From Ruminococcus sp. (lineage in GTDB: Bacteria > Bacillota > Clostridia > Oscillospirales > Ruminococcaceae), in contig JAJQIB010000016.1 in the NCBI GenBank assembly GCA_021199375.1, positions 33,914 through 97,913 of the forward strand: DNA of 64,000 nucleotides, written 5' to 3'. This document shows positions 8,590 to 17,438 of the stretch, piece after piece. Each line of letters starts with the position of its first letter. Position 1 is the stretch's first letter. A program made the translations under genes and the position numbers. Under the pieces are notes generated by a model. The model did not search any database and was not told where the DNA came from. It saw only the letters and a list, made by a program, of their open reading frames with translations.

Positions 8590-8605
8590 GTAAGCCGAGG
8601 CTAAC
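8590..8605. promoter_or_regulatory. Upstream feo operator-like palindrome
   Basis: GTAAGCC (8590-8596), GA, GGCTAAC (8599-8605): an inverted repeat with one mismatch, about 50 bp upstream of the feo -35. Third member of the GTTAGC/GCTAAC site family in this operon. Confidence 0.55.
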
Positions 8606-8652
8606 TATTTTGTGCACTTTTTCTTAGCTGGTAATTTAAAAAAGAGTGTATT

Positions 8653-9432
8653 CTACTGATTATTTGCGCTTTTTTGGAAAATAAAGAAATAGGTTAAAGC
8701 AAGCCATTCACGTACACGATATGTTGGTTCGTATCTGGGTTCAGTTGGAGCGCTTATTGCAGCAGAGTTTATTCCAAGGCTTTTTGCCATAATCGAAGCA
8801 CGGTATTGATGAAATCCGTCAGTAGCTATGCACACTTGCTTGGGCAAATTGTATTTTTCGATAATCACCTTAGAAAGCTTGAGGTTTTGATATGTGCTGC
8901 AGGATTGATCCTCAAGGTAAATTCTGCTTTCGTCAAGTCCCTTTTCAATCAGATAAGTCTTCATTGCCTGAGCTTCACTTATCTTTTCATCCTCTCCTTT
9001 GCCTCCTGAAGCTATGCATATTGACTGCGGATTATCATTGAGTGCCTTGAGACCGGCATCAAGGCGCCGCCTTAGCATTCTTGTAGGGCGAGTACCCTTA
9101 ACCCTGCATCCGAGAATTATTACAGTAGTAGGCTTGTCAGTATCTGCCTTTTTATGTGCTGCTATAAGCATTTTTGTATTTAAAACAAAAAGGTAGATTG
9201 CCAATGCTATTATGAGTAAAGAAATAAGAATAATGGCTGCGGCACCGATAAATGATGATGTGAAAACAGTGCTTACAAGCTCGGCAAAGCTGTTCCAGAA
9301 TATTGTTATAATGACAAGAGCTGCGCATACAAATAGCCCAAGTGCATTTCCGGCACATAAAACGGGAAGAGGTACACAAAAAATAGTAAACCAATAGCAT
9401 TCAAGCATCAAAAAAATGTGACGTATTTCCAT
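8653..9432 (-). CDS. YdcF/SanA-like DUF218 membrane protein
   Basis: 259 aa. About 100 N-terminal residues hold three to four membrane helices. A cytoplasmic or extracytoplasmic DUF218 domain follows (about 102-250) with TTVIILGCRV, the ASGGKG loop, and the segment VCIATDGFHQYRA. Family members (YdcF, SanA, ElyC) act in envelope or peptidoglycan-precursor homeostasis; the exact reaction is unknown. Single gene with an ATG start, upstream of the feo control region on the same strand. Confidence 0.85.
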   Translation of the reverse strand: MEIRHIFLMLECYWFTIFCVPLPVLCAGNALGLFVCAALVIITIFWNSFAELVSTVFTSSFIGAAAIILISLLIIALAIYLFVLNTKMLIAAHKKADTDKPTTVIILGCRVKGTRPTRMLRRRLDAGLKALNDNPQSICIASGGKGEDEKISEAQAMKTYLIEKGLDESRIYLEDQSCSTYQNLKLSKVIIEKYNLPKQVCIATDGFHQYRASIMAKSLGINSAAISAPTEPRYEPTYRVREWLALTYFFIFQKSANNQ

Positions 9433-9558
9433 GTTAGGTCTCCTTAATCAAGCTGTTAAATTCATTATATCACAAAGAATAGGATTTAACAAGCAAAAAT
9501 TTACCAAAATATTTTTTGCTTGTAGGTGAAATAATAAAAATAAAAAGGAGCGGATTGA

Positions 9559-9858
9559 ATGAACAATTATAAGGATTTATCAGAGCTTCTCGAATCAAAC
9601 GAGGATATTATGCATTTTTATAATACCTTGCCGATAGGATTGCAGCAAAAAATGTATAAAGGAGGTGTAGATGCTTTTTTGCATTTGTATGAGTGTGAGA
9701 AAAATTATAATCCTCCGCAGGGTGAGAGAAATCTTATTCTGACAGCTGCATCAGCAAATGAATGTACAGGGCTTATACGCAATGGAGCAGACCGCACGTA
9801 CGAGAGCTGGCTTGAATATGAAAATCTTGAACCATTTGGTATACCTGAGTACGACTAA
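9559..9858 (+). CDS. Hypothetical protein, 99 aa
   Basis: Not recognised. A small soluble acidic protein with no signal peptide, membrane segment or cysteine-metal motif. It opens with a helical region (NNYKDLSELLESNEDIMHFY) and ends in an acidic tail. Support for a real gene is an AAAAGGAG site 8-9 nt before the ATG and a terminator immediately after the stop (9862-9886). The next gene is convergent. A role cannot be given. Confidence 0.75.
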   Translation: MNNYKDLSELLESNEDIMHFYNTLPIGLQQKMYKGGVDAFLHLYECEKNYNPPQGERNLILTAASANECTGLIRNGADRTYESWLEYENLEPFGIPEYD

Positions 9859-9861
9859 AAA

Positions 9862-9886
9862 CGCCGTTCAAGTAAATTGAACGGCG
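9862..9886. terminator. Bidirectional terminator
   Basis: CGCCGTTCAA (9862-9871) and TTGAACGGCG (9877-9886) form a perfect 10-bp stem around GTAAA, with an A-run on the left side. It separates two convergent genes. Confidence 0.85.
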
Positions 9887-9893
9887 CATTGTA

Positions 9894-11033
9894 TTAGCTT
9901 TTTGTAGTGACCTTTTTAACGCTGGAGTAGCCGCTGTAAACCTTAGTTCCACTTGAATTTTTGACATATGCACGAACCTTAAATTTATAAGCTGTTCCAG
10001 ACTTCAGTCCTGATATTCTGTAGGTGGTTTTGCTTGATGATACTGTTTTTATGTATTTGTATTTCTTAGTAGAGGAATCGTACATATAGATTCTGTATCC
10101 ATCACAGCTGACAGCCTTCCAGTTTATACGTACAGCGGTTTTTGTTTTTGATGCCGTTGTCATCTTTGGAGTAGCTGGCTTAACGGTTATACTCTTAGCG
10201 GCAGATTTTGCACTCCATCCCGTGTATCCGTTTGATTTTCGGTACGCTTTAACTACGTATTTTGCTTTTTCGCCTATAGTCGCACTTGAGTCGGTGTATG
10301 TAACAGTGGATTTTGATTTTATTGTTGCGATTTTTTCATAGGAGCTTGTTGATGTGTTATATCTATAGACTCTATAACCGCTAGCATTTGAAATCTTGCT
10401 CCATTTAATAGTTACTTTACCGTTTGAAGTTGTAATCGAGCTTATTGTAGGCTTTGTTGACGGACAGTAGGTAGAATAAAAATCAGAGCTAATCTTTATT
10501 GTGCGAGTCTTTGTATTGTCTGAAGGCTTTGAAGCCGATACTGGTGTTCCGCCATCAAAAACGTTGACCCAATAGTAGGTACCATTTATGTAAGCACATC
10601 CGATACCTGTGCTTACAAAGCTGCTGCTCATATAGTTGTCATGATGACCTTCAGAGTTGTACCATGCTGTATAAACAGCATTTGCTGAAGTCTGACCATA
10701 TGCTATATTCTCTCCGGCAGCGTAACCTCGAACAAAGGCGGTAAAGCAGCTTTCACCATTTGGTCTTGTGTGATCGAAGTTTACAGAAATTTCAGCTGCT
10801 CGCTGCATAGCTGCTTCTAACAAATCCTTATCCATTGTTAGCTCGCTAAGACCTGCTTCGGTACGTTCCTTATTTATAAGGTCAAGAACCGAATAAGCCA
10901 TGCTGTATTTTTGAGCTGATGACACAGTAACTGTATAGGTGGTAGCTGCACTTGCTGGTATGATTGATGCAAAGCTGAACATCATAACAAAAGTAAGAAG
11001 GTACATCAAAGCTCGTTTACTTAAAGCTTTCAT
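9894..11033 (-). CDS. Secreted CAP/SCP-domain protein with fibronectin type III repeats
   Basis: 379 aa from the ATG at 11033, which has AGGAG 8 nt upstream; a GTG at 11042 overlaps that site and is rejected. Signal peptide about 1-30 (hydrophobic core, then IIPASAA). CAP domain about 45-165: LINKERTEAGLSEL, the FDHTRPNG loop, AGENIAYGQ, and the final GCAYINGTYYWVNVFDGG. Two FN3-like domains follow (about 190-280 and 285-378), the first built on SGYRVYRYN, the second on GYRIYMYD. Exported, probably cell-surface or extracellular; substrate and partners unknown. Confidence 0.92.
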   Translation of the reverse strand: MKALSKRALMYLLTFVMMFSFASIIPASAATTYTVTVSSAQKYSMAYSVLDLINKERTEAGLSELTMDKDLLEAAMQRAAEISVNFDHTRPNGESCFTAFVRGYAAGENIAYGQTSANAVYTAWYNSEGHHDNYMSSSFVSTGIGCAYINGTYYWVNVFDGGTPVSASKPSDNTKTRTIKISSDFYSTYCPSTKPTISSITTSNGKVTIKWSKISNASGYRVYRYNTSTSSYEKIATIKSKSTVTYTDSSATIGEKAKYVVKAYRKSNGYTGWSAKSAAKSITVKPATPKMTTASKTKTAVRINWKAVSCDGYRIYMYDSSTKKYKYIKTVSSSKTTYRISGLKSGTAYKFKVRAYVKNSSGTKVYSGYSSVKKVTTKS

Positions 11034-11186
11034 TAAAATCACTCCTGAAATTATCTTTGTGAATAAAATTTCACATTGTTTTCATTATACCATTATTTTC
11101 GATATTTTGATATATACAAATCTGATGAAGTTATTCGGAGTTTTTTGTGCATTTTTCACGAAAAACTTTTCTTTTGAAAAATAGGC

Positions 11187-11215
11187 TTGACAGATTAAGA
11201 AATTTGTAGTATAAT
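11187..11215 (+). promoter_or_regulatory. tRNA cluster promoter
   Basis: TTGACA (11187-11192), 17-nt gap, TATAAT (11210-11215): a perfect consensus promoter 34 bp before the first tRNA. Confidence 0.9.
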
Positions 11216-11248
11216 AATTTACGTTGCAAAGCAAGCAGCATTTACTAC

Positions 11249-11321
11249 GGAAGCTTAGCTCAGCTGGGAGAGCATCTGCCTTACAAGCAGAGGGTCATAG
11301 GTTCGAGCCCTATAGTTTCCA
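11249..11321 (+). tRNA. tRNA-Val (anticodon TAC)
   Basis: 73 nt. Acceptor GGAAGCT pairs with AGTTTCC; D arm AGCTCAGCTGGGAGAGC; anticodon stem CTGCC/AGCAG with loop CTTACAA giving TAC; T arm with GGTTCGAGCCC. CCA is not encoded. Confidence 0.95.
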
Positions 11322-11324
11322 CTC

Positions 11325-11346
11325 AGCGGAGAGACCTCTCTCCGCT
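11325..11346 (+). other. Hairpin between tRNA-Val and tRNA-Asp
   Basis: AGCGGAGAGA (11325-11334) and TCTCTCCGCT (11337-11346) form a perfect 10-bp stem with a 2-nt loop in the tRNA spacer. No T-run follows, so RNA processing is more likely than termination. Confidence 0.6.
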
Positions 11347-11353
11347 AAATAAT

Positions 11354-11427
11354 GGCCGGGTAGTTCAGTTGGTTAGAACGCCAGCCTGTCACGCTGGAGG
11401 TCGTGGGTTCGAGCCCCATTCCGGTCG
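11354..11427 (+). tRNA. tRNA-Asp (anticodon GTC)
   Basis: 74 nt. Acceptor GGCCGGG pairs with TCCGGTC including G-T pairs; anticodon stem CCAGC/GCTGG with loop CTGTCAC giving GTC; T arm GGGTTCGAGCCCC; discriminator G as in tRNA-Asp. Confidence 0.95.
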
Positions 11428-11430
11428 GTC

Positions 11431-11503
11431 GCGGATTTAGCTCATCTGGTAGAGCGCCACCTTGCCAAGGTGGAGGTAGCGAGTTCGAGCCTCGTAATCC
11501 GCT
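11431..11503 (+). tRNA. tRNA-Gly (anticodon GCC)
   Basis: 73 nt. Acceptor GCGGATT pairs with AATCCGC; anticodon stem CCACC/GGTGG with loop TTGCCAA giving GCC; T arm GAGTTCGAGCCTC; discriminator T. Only 3 bp after tRNA-Asp. Confidence 0.95.
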
Positions 11504-11511
11504 TAATATGT

Positions 11512-11537
11512 CCCTGCACATAGTGTAGGGATTTTTT
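11512..11537 (+). terminator. tRNA cluster terminator
   Basis: CCCTGCACA and TGTAGGG pair (one bulged base) around a short loop, followed by ATTTTTT. Rho-independent terminator just after tRNA-Gly. Confidence 0.75.
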
Positions 11538-11557
11538 CAAAATCGAGTATTTTTGTG

Positions 11558-11816
11558 TAAAGGCTATGACGGAAATTAAGTAGCAAAGCGATACTGACCT
11601 CAAGAGAGTCTGTGTTTGGTGCAAGCAGATGGCATGCGTTTTGTAAAATACCTTCTATCAGCTTTCTTTCTGAGAAAGGTACGGTTTTCGTACGACTAGG
11701 AAAGAACGTTTCCTGCGTTAAAGGGCAATGAGGTCGGGATTTAATCCCGATAAATTGAGGTGGTACAGCGGTTTTTCGCCCTCTGATAAGCTATTGCTTG
11801 TCGGAGGTTTTTTGTT
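11558..11816 (+). promoter_or_regulatory. T-box leader, tyrosine-type
   Basis: Stem I contains the AGTA S-turn element (11579-11582), the AGAGAG K-turn/GA element (about 11604) and GGTG in the distal part. The likely specifier TAC (Tyr) is at 11649-11651. A TCGGGA/TCCCGA stem precedes the T-box core TTGAGGTGGTACAGCG (11755-11770). Antiterminator pairing GAGG/CCTC competes with the terminator CCTCTGATAAGC/GCTTGTCGGAGG followed by T6 (to 11816). Uncharged tRNA-Tyr should allow readthrough. Downstream lie a YjbR-like gene and then tyrS, which agrees with the Tyr specifier. Confidence 0.9.
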
Positions 11817-11829
11817 AGGTGGGGTTTTA

Positions 11830-12498
11830 TTGCTTGATGTTGCATTGATTTTCAAGAATAGATCTGCTAATTTAGATCGTTTAAGAGAATATGGCTTTAA
11901 AGAAGATGATGGCAGATATATTTTTGTTGATGAGCTTGATGAATTAGGATTTAGCTTTTCAATTACAGTTTCTGATGACAGTGATATTGATGTAAAGGTA
12001 TATGATGATTTAGGCGAGGAATATGTTCCTATTAAGCTAGATATGCCAACCGGTGATTTTGTAGCCAAAGTAAAGCTTGATGTAGAAGACCGATTACGTA
12101 AGATCTCTGATGCTTGTTTTGATAACAATGTTTTTAAATTAAAACAGTCTCAGCGTCTTTTAGAGTATGTAAGGATTAATTACAGCGTATATCCTGAGTT
12201 TCTATGGGAGAAATTTGATAATAACGCTGTACTTCGTCGCAAGGATACACAAAAGTGGTTTGTACTTATATGTAGAATTTCACGGCAAAAGCTTGGGATT
12301 GATTGTGATAAGGATGTTGAAATCATAGATGTCAGAGGTGTTCCCGAGGAAATAGAAGGGCTTGTTGATGGTATTAGATATTTTCCAGGTTATCATATGA
12401 ATAAGAAGCATTGGTATACAATATGTCTTGATGAATCGGTTTCTGACGAAGAGCTGTTTGGACGGATTGATAAAAGCTTTGAGCTTGCAAAAAAATAG
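11830..12498 (+). CDS. MmcQ/YjbR family protein
   Basis: 223 aa from a TTG at 11830 with AGGTGGGG 5 nt upstream. An ATG further up in the same frame (11728) lies inside the T-box and is rejected. The C-terminal 120 residues match the MmcQ/YjbR double-wing DNA-binding-like fold: YPEFLWEKFDNNAVLRR, KWFVLICRI, then GYHMNKKHWYTICLD, with the KKHW box typical of the family. About 90 N-terminal residues form a separate domain. Cellular role unknown. Placed between the Tyr T-box and tyrS, with no clear terminator or promoter before tyrS. Confidence 0.8.
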   Translation: MLDVALIFKNRSANLDRLREYGFKEDDGRYIFVDELDELGFSFSITVSDDSDIDVKVYDDLGEEYVPIKLDMPTGDFVAKVKLDVEDRLRKISDACFDNNVFKLKQSQRLLEYVRINYSVYPEFLWEKFDNNAVLRRKDTQKWFVLICRISRQKLGIDCDKDVEIIDVRGVPEEIEGLVDGIRYFPGYHMNKKHWYTICLDESVSDEELFGRIDKSFELAKK

Positions 12499-12614
12499 AA
12501 TGACTACACGAAGGGATGTGATATAAGTGAGATCGCCCGACGATTTCGTTCTTTATTAAATAGTGTTAAATAACAGGAATTAATCTGATATTTTGATAAA
12601 TTGGAGGAATTAAA

Positions 12615-13832
12615 ATGACAGTTTTTGAAGAGTTAAAAAGAAGAGGACTTATTGCTCAGCTTACAGATGAAGAGGAAATTAAGGAGCTTGTCAACGAAGG
12701 CAAGGCTACATTTTATATTGGATTTGATCCGACAGCAGACAGCCTGCACGTAGGTCATTTCATGGCGCTTTGTCTTATGAAGAGATTACAGATGGCTGGC
12801 AATAAGCCGATCGTGCTTATTGGTGGCGGCACTGCTATGATTGGTGATCCATCAGGTAAATCTGATATGCGCAAGATGATGACAAGAGAAACAATTGACC
12901 ATAATGTTGAGTGCTTTAAAAAGCAGATGAGCCGTTTTATTGATTTTTCAGATGATAAGGCTATTGTTGTTAATAATGCTGACTGGCTTATGAATCTAAA
13001 CTATGTAGATGTTTTGCGTGATGTTGGTGTGCATTTTTCGGTTAATAAAATGCTCACATTTGAATGCTACAAGCAGAGAATGGAGCGTGGACTTACATTC
13101 TTAGAGTTTAATTATATGATTATGCAAAGCTATGACTTTTACAAGCTGTACACAGATTATGGCTGTAATATGCAGTTCGGTGGTGACGACCAGTGGGCAA
13201 ATATGCTTGGAGGCACCGAGCTTATCCGCAAAAAGCTTGGCAAGGATGCTTATGCAATGACGATTACTCTGCTGCTTAATTCAGAGGGGAAGAAGATGGG
13301 AAAGACCGAAAAGGGAGCTGTATGGCTAGATCCTGAAAAAACCTCACCATATGACTTCTTCCAGTATTGGAGAAATGTTGCTGATGCGGATGTTATTAAG
13401 TGCCTAAAGATGCTCACCTTTGTTCCAATAGAGGAAATTGAGGAAATGGAAAAGACTATGGAGGGCGCACAGTTTAATAAGGCAAAGGAGCTTTTGGCTT
13501 ATGAGCTAACTAAGCTTGTTCATGGTGAGGAGGAAGCAGATAAGGCTCTTGAAGCTGCTCGTGCGCTTTTCTCATCAAACAGTGCATCAAGCAATATGCC
13601 ATCCACTGAGATATCAGCAGATGAGCTTGCTGAAGGCGGCATGAATATCCTAGATCTTCTTGTAAGATGTGGTTTAACTCCGTCAAAGAGCGAGGCAAGA
13701 CGCCTTGTAACACAAAACGGAATATCTATAAATGATGAGAAATTTACTGACCCTAAGGGCAGTGTTGACTTGTCAGATGAGGTTATTATCAAAAAGGGTA
13801 AAAAGGTTTTTCATAAAGCATATGTGAAATAA
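12615..13832 (+). CDS. tyrS: Tyrosyl-tRNA synthetase
   Basis: 405 aa, normal length. Class I synthetase that charges tRNA-Tyr. HIGH-type motif is H45-V-G-H48 and the KMSKS loop is KMGKT (about 226-230), as in TyrRS. An S4 RNA-binding domain lies at about 340-400 ([18 protein letters not shown]). The ATG follows TTGGAGGAA. It is probably co-transcribed with the upstream YjbR-like gene under the Tyr T-box and ends at a strong terminator (13841-13877). Confidence 0.98.
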   Translation: MTVFEELKRRGLIAQLTDEEEIKELVNEGKATFYIGFDPTADSLHVGHFMALCLMKRLQMAGNKPIVLIGGGTAMIGDPSGKSDMRKMMTRETIDHNVECFKKQMSRFIDFSDDKAIVVNNADWLMNLNYVDVLRDVGVHFSVNKMLTFECYKQRMERGLTFLEFNYMIMQSYDFYKLYTDYGCNMQFGGDDQWANMLGGTELIRKKLGKDAYAMTITLLLNSEGKKMGKTEKGAVWLDPEKTSPYDFFQYWRNVADADVIKCLKMLTFVPIEEIEEMEKTMEGAQFNKAKELLAYELTKLVHGEEEADKALEAARALFSSNSASSNMPSTEISADELAEGGMNILDLLVRCGLTPSKSEARRLVTQNGISINDEKFTDPKGSVDLSDEVIIKKGKKVFHKAYVK

Positions 13833-13840
13833 AAATGTAT

Positions 13841-13877
13841 AGTACCGAATGGACAAGGTTCCTTCGGTACTGTTTTT
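13841..13877 (+). terminator. tyrS terminator
   Basis: AGTACCGAA (13841-13849) pairs with TTCGGTACT (13863-13871), followed by GTTTTTG. Confidence 0.85.
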
Positions 13878-13900
13878 GTAAAACAATTATTGCTTTTTGC

Positions 13901-13930
13901 TTGACAACATTGCCTAAGTTGTGTTATAAT
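13901..13930 (+). promoter_or_regulatory. Promoter of the PHP phosphatase gene
   Basis: TTGACA (13901-13906), 18-nt gap, TATAAT (13925-13930), 36 bp before the ATG. Confidence 0.85.
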
Positions 13931-13966
13931 TAGATTATAGTTATTGAACAAAAAGGAGATAAATAG

Positions 13967-14686
13967 ATGAAGATAGATTTTCACTCACATATCCTTCCCG
14001 GTATAGATGACGGATCCCGTTCTGTTGAAGAATCAATTAAGATACTAGATAAGATGGCTCTGGATGGCGTTGATGTAGTTGTAGCTACACCGCATTTTTA
14101 TTGCAGTAAGACAAGCATTCATCGCTTTTTAGATAAAAGAGCAGATGCTTATGAGCGTCTAAAAAAAGAGCTTAAGCCAGAGCATCCAAAAATATTGCTC
14201 GGAGCCGAGGTGTTGTATAATTCCGCACTAATTGGAAAGGATGCGCTTAAACGACTTGCAATTGACGATACCGGATTTATGATGCTCGAAATGCCTTATT
14301 CAAAGCTTGATGAATCAATAATTGAAGGCGTTGATAAGATAGTAAGTGAGATGGATGTAAAGCTGATAATAGCACATATTGAGCGCTATTTGAATTTTAC
14401 AAGCATGAATTCACTTTGCTCACTTATGGATATGGATGTTTTAGGGCAGATAAACGCTGAATCTCTTATGCATTTTCGCTCACGCTCTGATTGCATTAAG
14501 CTCATAAATAAGGGGTATGTTCAGCTGCTCGGAACTGATACGCATCGTATAGATCGAGGAGATGCTACGTACAATGAGGGGTTGGCAGTTCTTAAGAAAA
14601 AAGTCGGCAGAGATTTTCTTGAGGAAATCGAAACAAACGGCAGACGAGTTCTTGCTGATAGAACGATAGATGAGATTGTATACTAG
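13967..14686 (+). CDS. CpsB/YwqE-type PHP-domain tyrosine phosphatase
   Basis: 239 aa. The PHP metal-dependent phosphoesterase fold is shown by DFHSHILPGIDDGS (H6, H8), VATPHFY, GAEV, AHIERY and GTDTH. These are the metal-ligand motifs of the CpsB/CapC/YwqE family, manganese-dependent protein-tyrosine phosphatases that control capsule or exopolysaccharide synthesis. No polysaccharide genes are adjacent, so the target kinase lies elsewhere. Cytoplasmic, ATG start after AAGGAGAT, own promoter, monocistronic. Confidence 0.88.
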   Translation: MKIDFHSHILPGIDDGSRSVEESIKILDKMALDGVDVVVATPHFYCSKTSIHRFLDKRADAYERLKKELKPEHPKILLGAEVLYNSALIGKDALKRLAIDDTGFMMLEMPYSKLDESIIEGVDKIVSEMDVKLIIAHIERYLNFTSMNSLCSLMDMDVLGQINAESLMHFRSRSDCIKLINKGYVQLLGTDTHRIDRGDATYNEGLAVLKKKVGRDFLEEIETNGRRVLADRTIDEIVY

Positions 14687-14737
14687 CACGTTCATAATTA
14701 TTTTACATTTATAGAATGCTGTAAAAGCAAAAAAGTC

Positions 14738-14766
14738 TTGACTTTTCGTTGATTTTTGTGTATAAT
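14738..14766 (+). promoter_or_regulatory. metK leader promoter
   Basis: TTGACT (14738-14743), 17-nt gap, TATAAT (14761-14766), about 95 bp before the SAM aptamer. Confidence 0.85.
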
Positions 14767-14860
14767 TGTCATTGTGATATATTCAAACAGATTTTTGAAG
14801 CTATAAATATTGTGTCCTAAGATCTTAATGAGATCAGCTACACAGTATTTCTTCAATCTG

Positions 14861-15020
14861 CCTTATCAAGAGTGGCGGAGGAACAGGTCCTATGAAGCCC
14901 GGCAACCTAATGCGAAAATATTCGTGCAAAGGTGCTAATTCCTGCGGAGTAAAATCCGAAAGATGAGGAAAATCCAACGATTCCAATGCGCTTCGGGTAA
15001 ATTTTCCGGAGCCTTTTTTT
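14861..15020 (+). promoter_or_regulatory. SAM-I (S-box) riboswitch and terminator
   Basis: The aptamer (14861-14968) has CTTATCAAGAGTGGCGGAGG, the CCCGGCAACC block, AAGGTGCTAATTCC and closing GATGAGG, all diagnostic of SAM-I. The expression platform is GCTTCGG/CCGGAGC (14990-15012) plus T7 (15014-15020). High SAM should terminate transcription and lower metK expression. Confidence 0.96.
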
Positions 15021-15064
15021 GTGTATTTCACATAATACAAAGTATTTATAAAGGAGATTTTATT

Positions 15065-16243
15065 ATGGCAAAGCTGCTTTTTACTTCTGAATCGGTAACA
15101 GAGGGACATCCCGATAAAATCTGTGACTGTATTTCTGATGCGGTACTTGATGCTATGCTTGAACAGGATCCGTATTCAAGAGTTGCTTGTGAAACTCTTA
15201 CTACTACAGGTATGGTTATGTGCATGGGAGAAATCACTACAAATGCACAGGTTGATATTCCTACAATTGTTCGTGATGTAGTTTGTGATATAGGATATGA
15301 TAGCGATGAGTACGGTTTTAACGGAAAAACCTGCTCTGTATTTACCACAATTGATAAGCAGTCTGCCGATATAGCAATGGGTGTTGATAACGCACTTGAG
15401 GGCAGAGAAGAGAATTTAGGCGATATTGGCGCAGGAGATCAGGGAATGATGTTTGGCTATGCCTGCAGTGAAACACCTGAGCTTATGCCGCTGCCTATTT
15501 CTTTAGCTCACAAGCTTGCGAAAAAGCTTACTGAGGTCAGAAAGAGCGGTGAGCTTGAATATCTGCGCCCTGATGGCAAGACTCAGGTGACGGTTGAATA
15601 TGATAAAAGCGGAAAGCCTAAGAGGGTTGATGCAGTTGTTGTATCAACACAGCATGATGCAAATGTGCCGCTTGATGTTATTCGTAAGGATATAATACAA
15701 AGGGTGGTGCGTGCTGTTATCCCTTCAAGACTTATGGATGATGACACAAGATTTTATGTTAACCCCACAGGCAGATTTGTAATCGGCGGACCACATGGTG
15801 ACAGCGGGCTTACGGGAAGAAAGATTATAGTTGACACCTACGGTGGAATGGGCAGGCACGGTGGCGGAGCCTTTTCTGGTAAGGATCCAACAAAGGTGGA
15901 TCGCTCGGCAGCATATGCAGCAAGAAAGGTCGCAAAAAATATTGTTGCTGCCGGACTGGCTGAAAAGTGTGAGGTGCAATTTGCTTATGCTATAGGAGTA
16001 GCTTGTCCTGTATCTGTTATGGTGGCTACATTTGGCACTGGCAAGGCTTCTGATGAGAAGCTTGCTGAGGCGGTAACAAAGGTATTTGATCTTCGCCCCG
16101 CTGCTATTATTAAGGATTTGGATTTGAGAAAGCCACAGTATAGACAGCTTGCCGCCTATGGTCATATGGGCAGAGAGGACTTAGGCGTTAAATGGGAGCT
16201 TACAGATAAGACAGATGAGCTTATCGCAGCAGTAAAGGAATAA
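15065..16243 (+). CDS. metK: S-adenosylmethionine synthetase
   Basis: 392 aa from the ATG at 15065 (AAAGGAG 7 nt upstream); upstream codons in frame belong to the riboswitch. Makes SAM from methionine and ATP in the cytoplasm. Signatures: [15 protein letters not shown] at the N terminus, [12 protein letters not shown], and [18 protein letters not shown] (P-loop-like, metal and phosphate binding). Controlled by the SAM-I riboswitch in a feedback loop. ymdB follows after 3 bp and is probably in the same transcript. Confidence 0.99.
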   Translation: MAKLLFTSESVTEGHPDKICDCISDAVLDAMLEQDPYSRVACETLTTTGMVMCMGEITTNAQVDIPTIVRDVVCDIGYDSDEYGFNGKTCSVFTTIDKQSADIAMGVDNALEGREENLGDIGAGDQGMMFGYACSETPELMPLPISLAHKLAKKLTEVRKSGELEYLRPDGKTQVTVEYDKSGKPKRVDAVVVSTQHDANVPLDVIRKDIIQRVVRAVIPSRLMDDDTRFYVNPTGRFVIGGPHGDSGLTGRKIIVDTYGGMGRHGGGAFSGKDPTKVDRSAAYAARKVAKNIVAAGLAEKCEVQFAYAIGVACPVSVMVATFGTGKASDEKLAEAVTKVFDLRPAAIIKDLDLRKPQYRQLAAYGHMGREDLGVKWELTDKTDELIAAVKE

Positions 16244-16246
16244 CAT

Positions 16247-17014
16247 ATGAATTTACTCTTTGTAGGAGATGTAGTCTCAAATAGTGGTATTGAGATCTTA
16301 CAGAGATATCTGTATAAAATCAAGCGTGAATATGAGATAGATTTTACTGTTATAAATGGAGAAAACTCTGCAGTCGGAAACGGTATAAGTCGCGATTCCT
16401 TTAATCGATTGATGCAGCTCGGCGCAGATGTTGTAACAGGTGGCAATCATTCGTTTCAGCAGCGTGGTTCATTTGAGCTTCATGACGAATTTGAGACTCT
16501 CTTACGCCCCGCAAACTATCCTGACGGTGTGGCTGGTCATGGCGTTTATGTTGCAGATCTCCTTTCAACGAAAATTGCCGTTATAAATCTTATGGGAACG
16601 GTTGGTCTTGAGGCGCTAGAAAATCCATTTTTCTATGCCGACAAGCTGATAGATGAGCTTGACACACCTAATATTTTTGTGGATTTTCATGCTGAAGCAA
16701 CCTCTGAGAAAAAGGCGCTAGGACAGTATCTTGCAGGTAGGATTACAGGCTTTTTTGGAACACATACCCATGTACAGACCTCGGATGAGTTAATACTTAA
16801 TGATCACACAGCATATATTACTGATGTGGGTATGACCGGTCCCGAGCAGTCGGTTCTTGGAGTAGATACTGAAGCTGCAATTGAAAAGATGAAATATCAT
16901 GTGCCGGTAACCTTCAAAACAAGCGAAAAATCGCCATTTATTAACGCTGCTATCGTTAATTTTAATGAAAAATTCGGCAAAGCGTACAAAATAACTCGTC
17001 TTATTATGAGATAA
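16247..17014 (+). CDS. ymdB: YmdB-type metallophosphoesterase
   Basis: 255 aa. Calcineurin-like phosphoesterase of the TIGR00282/YmdB family: GDVV near the N terminus, NGENSA, GGNHSF, VDFHAEATSEK, GTHTHVQT and TDVGMTGP give the two-metal site. In Bacillus YmdB is a 2',3'-cyclic nucleotide phosphodiesterase involved in switching to biofilm or sporulation states. It begins 3 bp after metK, and spoVS follows, the conserved ymdB-spoVS order. Confidence 0.93.
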   Translation: MNLLFVGDVVSNSGIEILQRYLYKIKREYEIDFTVINGENSAVGNGISRDSFNRLMQLGADVVTGGNHSFQQRGSFELHDEFETLLRPANYPDGVAGHGVYVADLLSTKIAVINLMGTVGLEALENPFFYADKLIDELDTPNIFVDFHAEATSEKKALGQYLAGRITGFFGTHTHVQTSDELILNDHTAYITDVGMTGPEQSVLGVDTEAAIEKMKYHVPVTFKTSEKSPFINAAIVNFNEKFGKAYKITRLIMR

Positions 17015-17037
17015 GTACCAAAAAATCATTTTGGGTA

Positions 17038-17066
17038 TTGCAAATTTTGAGCTTTTGGTGTATAAT
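17038..17066 (+). promoter_or_regulatory. spoVS promoter
   Basis: TTGCAA (17038-17043), 17-nt gap, TATAAT (17061-17066), 62 bp before the spoVS start. Confidence 0.65.
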
Positions 17067-17128
17067 GATTATAAGCATAACCACGTCTGATGGCGTGTGA
17101 TTGACTATATGTATGGAGGTAAATTAAC

Positions 17129-17389
17129 GTGGAGATTCTTAAGGTTTCTTCAAGGTCAGTTCCGAATTCCGTAGCAGGTGCTATTTCAGGTGTCATACGT
17201 GATAACGGAGCTGTAGAAGTTCAGGCGGTAGGAGCAGGAGCCGCCAATCAAGCAATCAAGGCAGTTGCAATAGCCCGTGGCTATTTAGCACCGCTTGGAA
17301 TTGATATGATTTGCATACCTGCATTTGCAAATGTGCAGATAGATGGTGAAGATCGTACAGCCATTAAGCTCATTTGTGAAGAAAGATAA
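17129..17389 (+). CDS. spoVS: Stage V sporulation protein S
   Basis: 86 aa, the normal SpoVS length. An Alba-like small DNA/RNA-binding protein needed for coat assembly and septation during sporulation in Bacillus. The hallmark segments are KVSSRSVPNSVAGAI, GAVEVQAVGAGA and NQAIKAVAIARG. The start is GTG with GGAGGT 8 nt upstream. It follows ymdB, has its own promoter, and is closed by a long perfect terminator. Confidence 0.97.
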   Translation: MEILKVSSRSVPNSVAGAISGVIRDNGAVEVQAVGAGAANQAIKAVAIARGYLAPLGIDMICIPAFANVQIDGEDRTAIKLICEER

Positions 17390-17438
17390 TAATCACGTAT
17401 TTTGCAGATCATATATGCAATGCCTCAGTTTATGCAAA

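Noticed and set aside
11728-11829. ATG start for the YjbR-like gene inside the T-box
   Set aside because: This region is the conserved T-box, antiterminator and terminator, so it should act as RNA, not coding sequence.
14963-15064. Longer N terminus for MetK
   Set aside because: Those codons lie in the riboswitch and terminator; ATG 15065 has a proper binding site and the standard MetK start.
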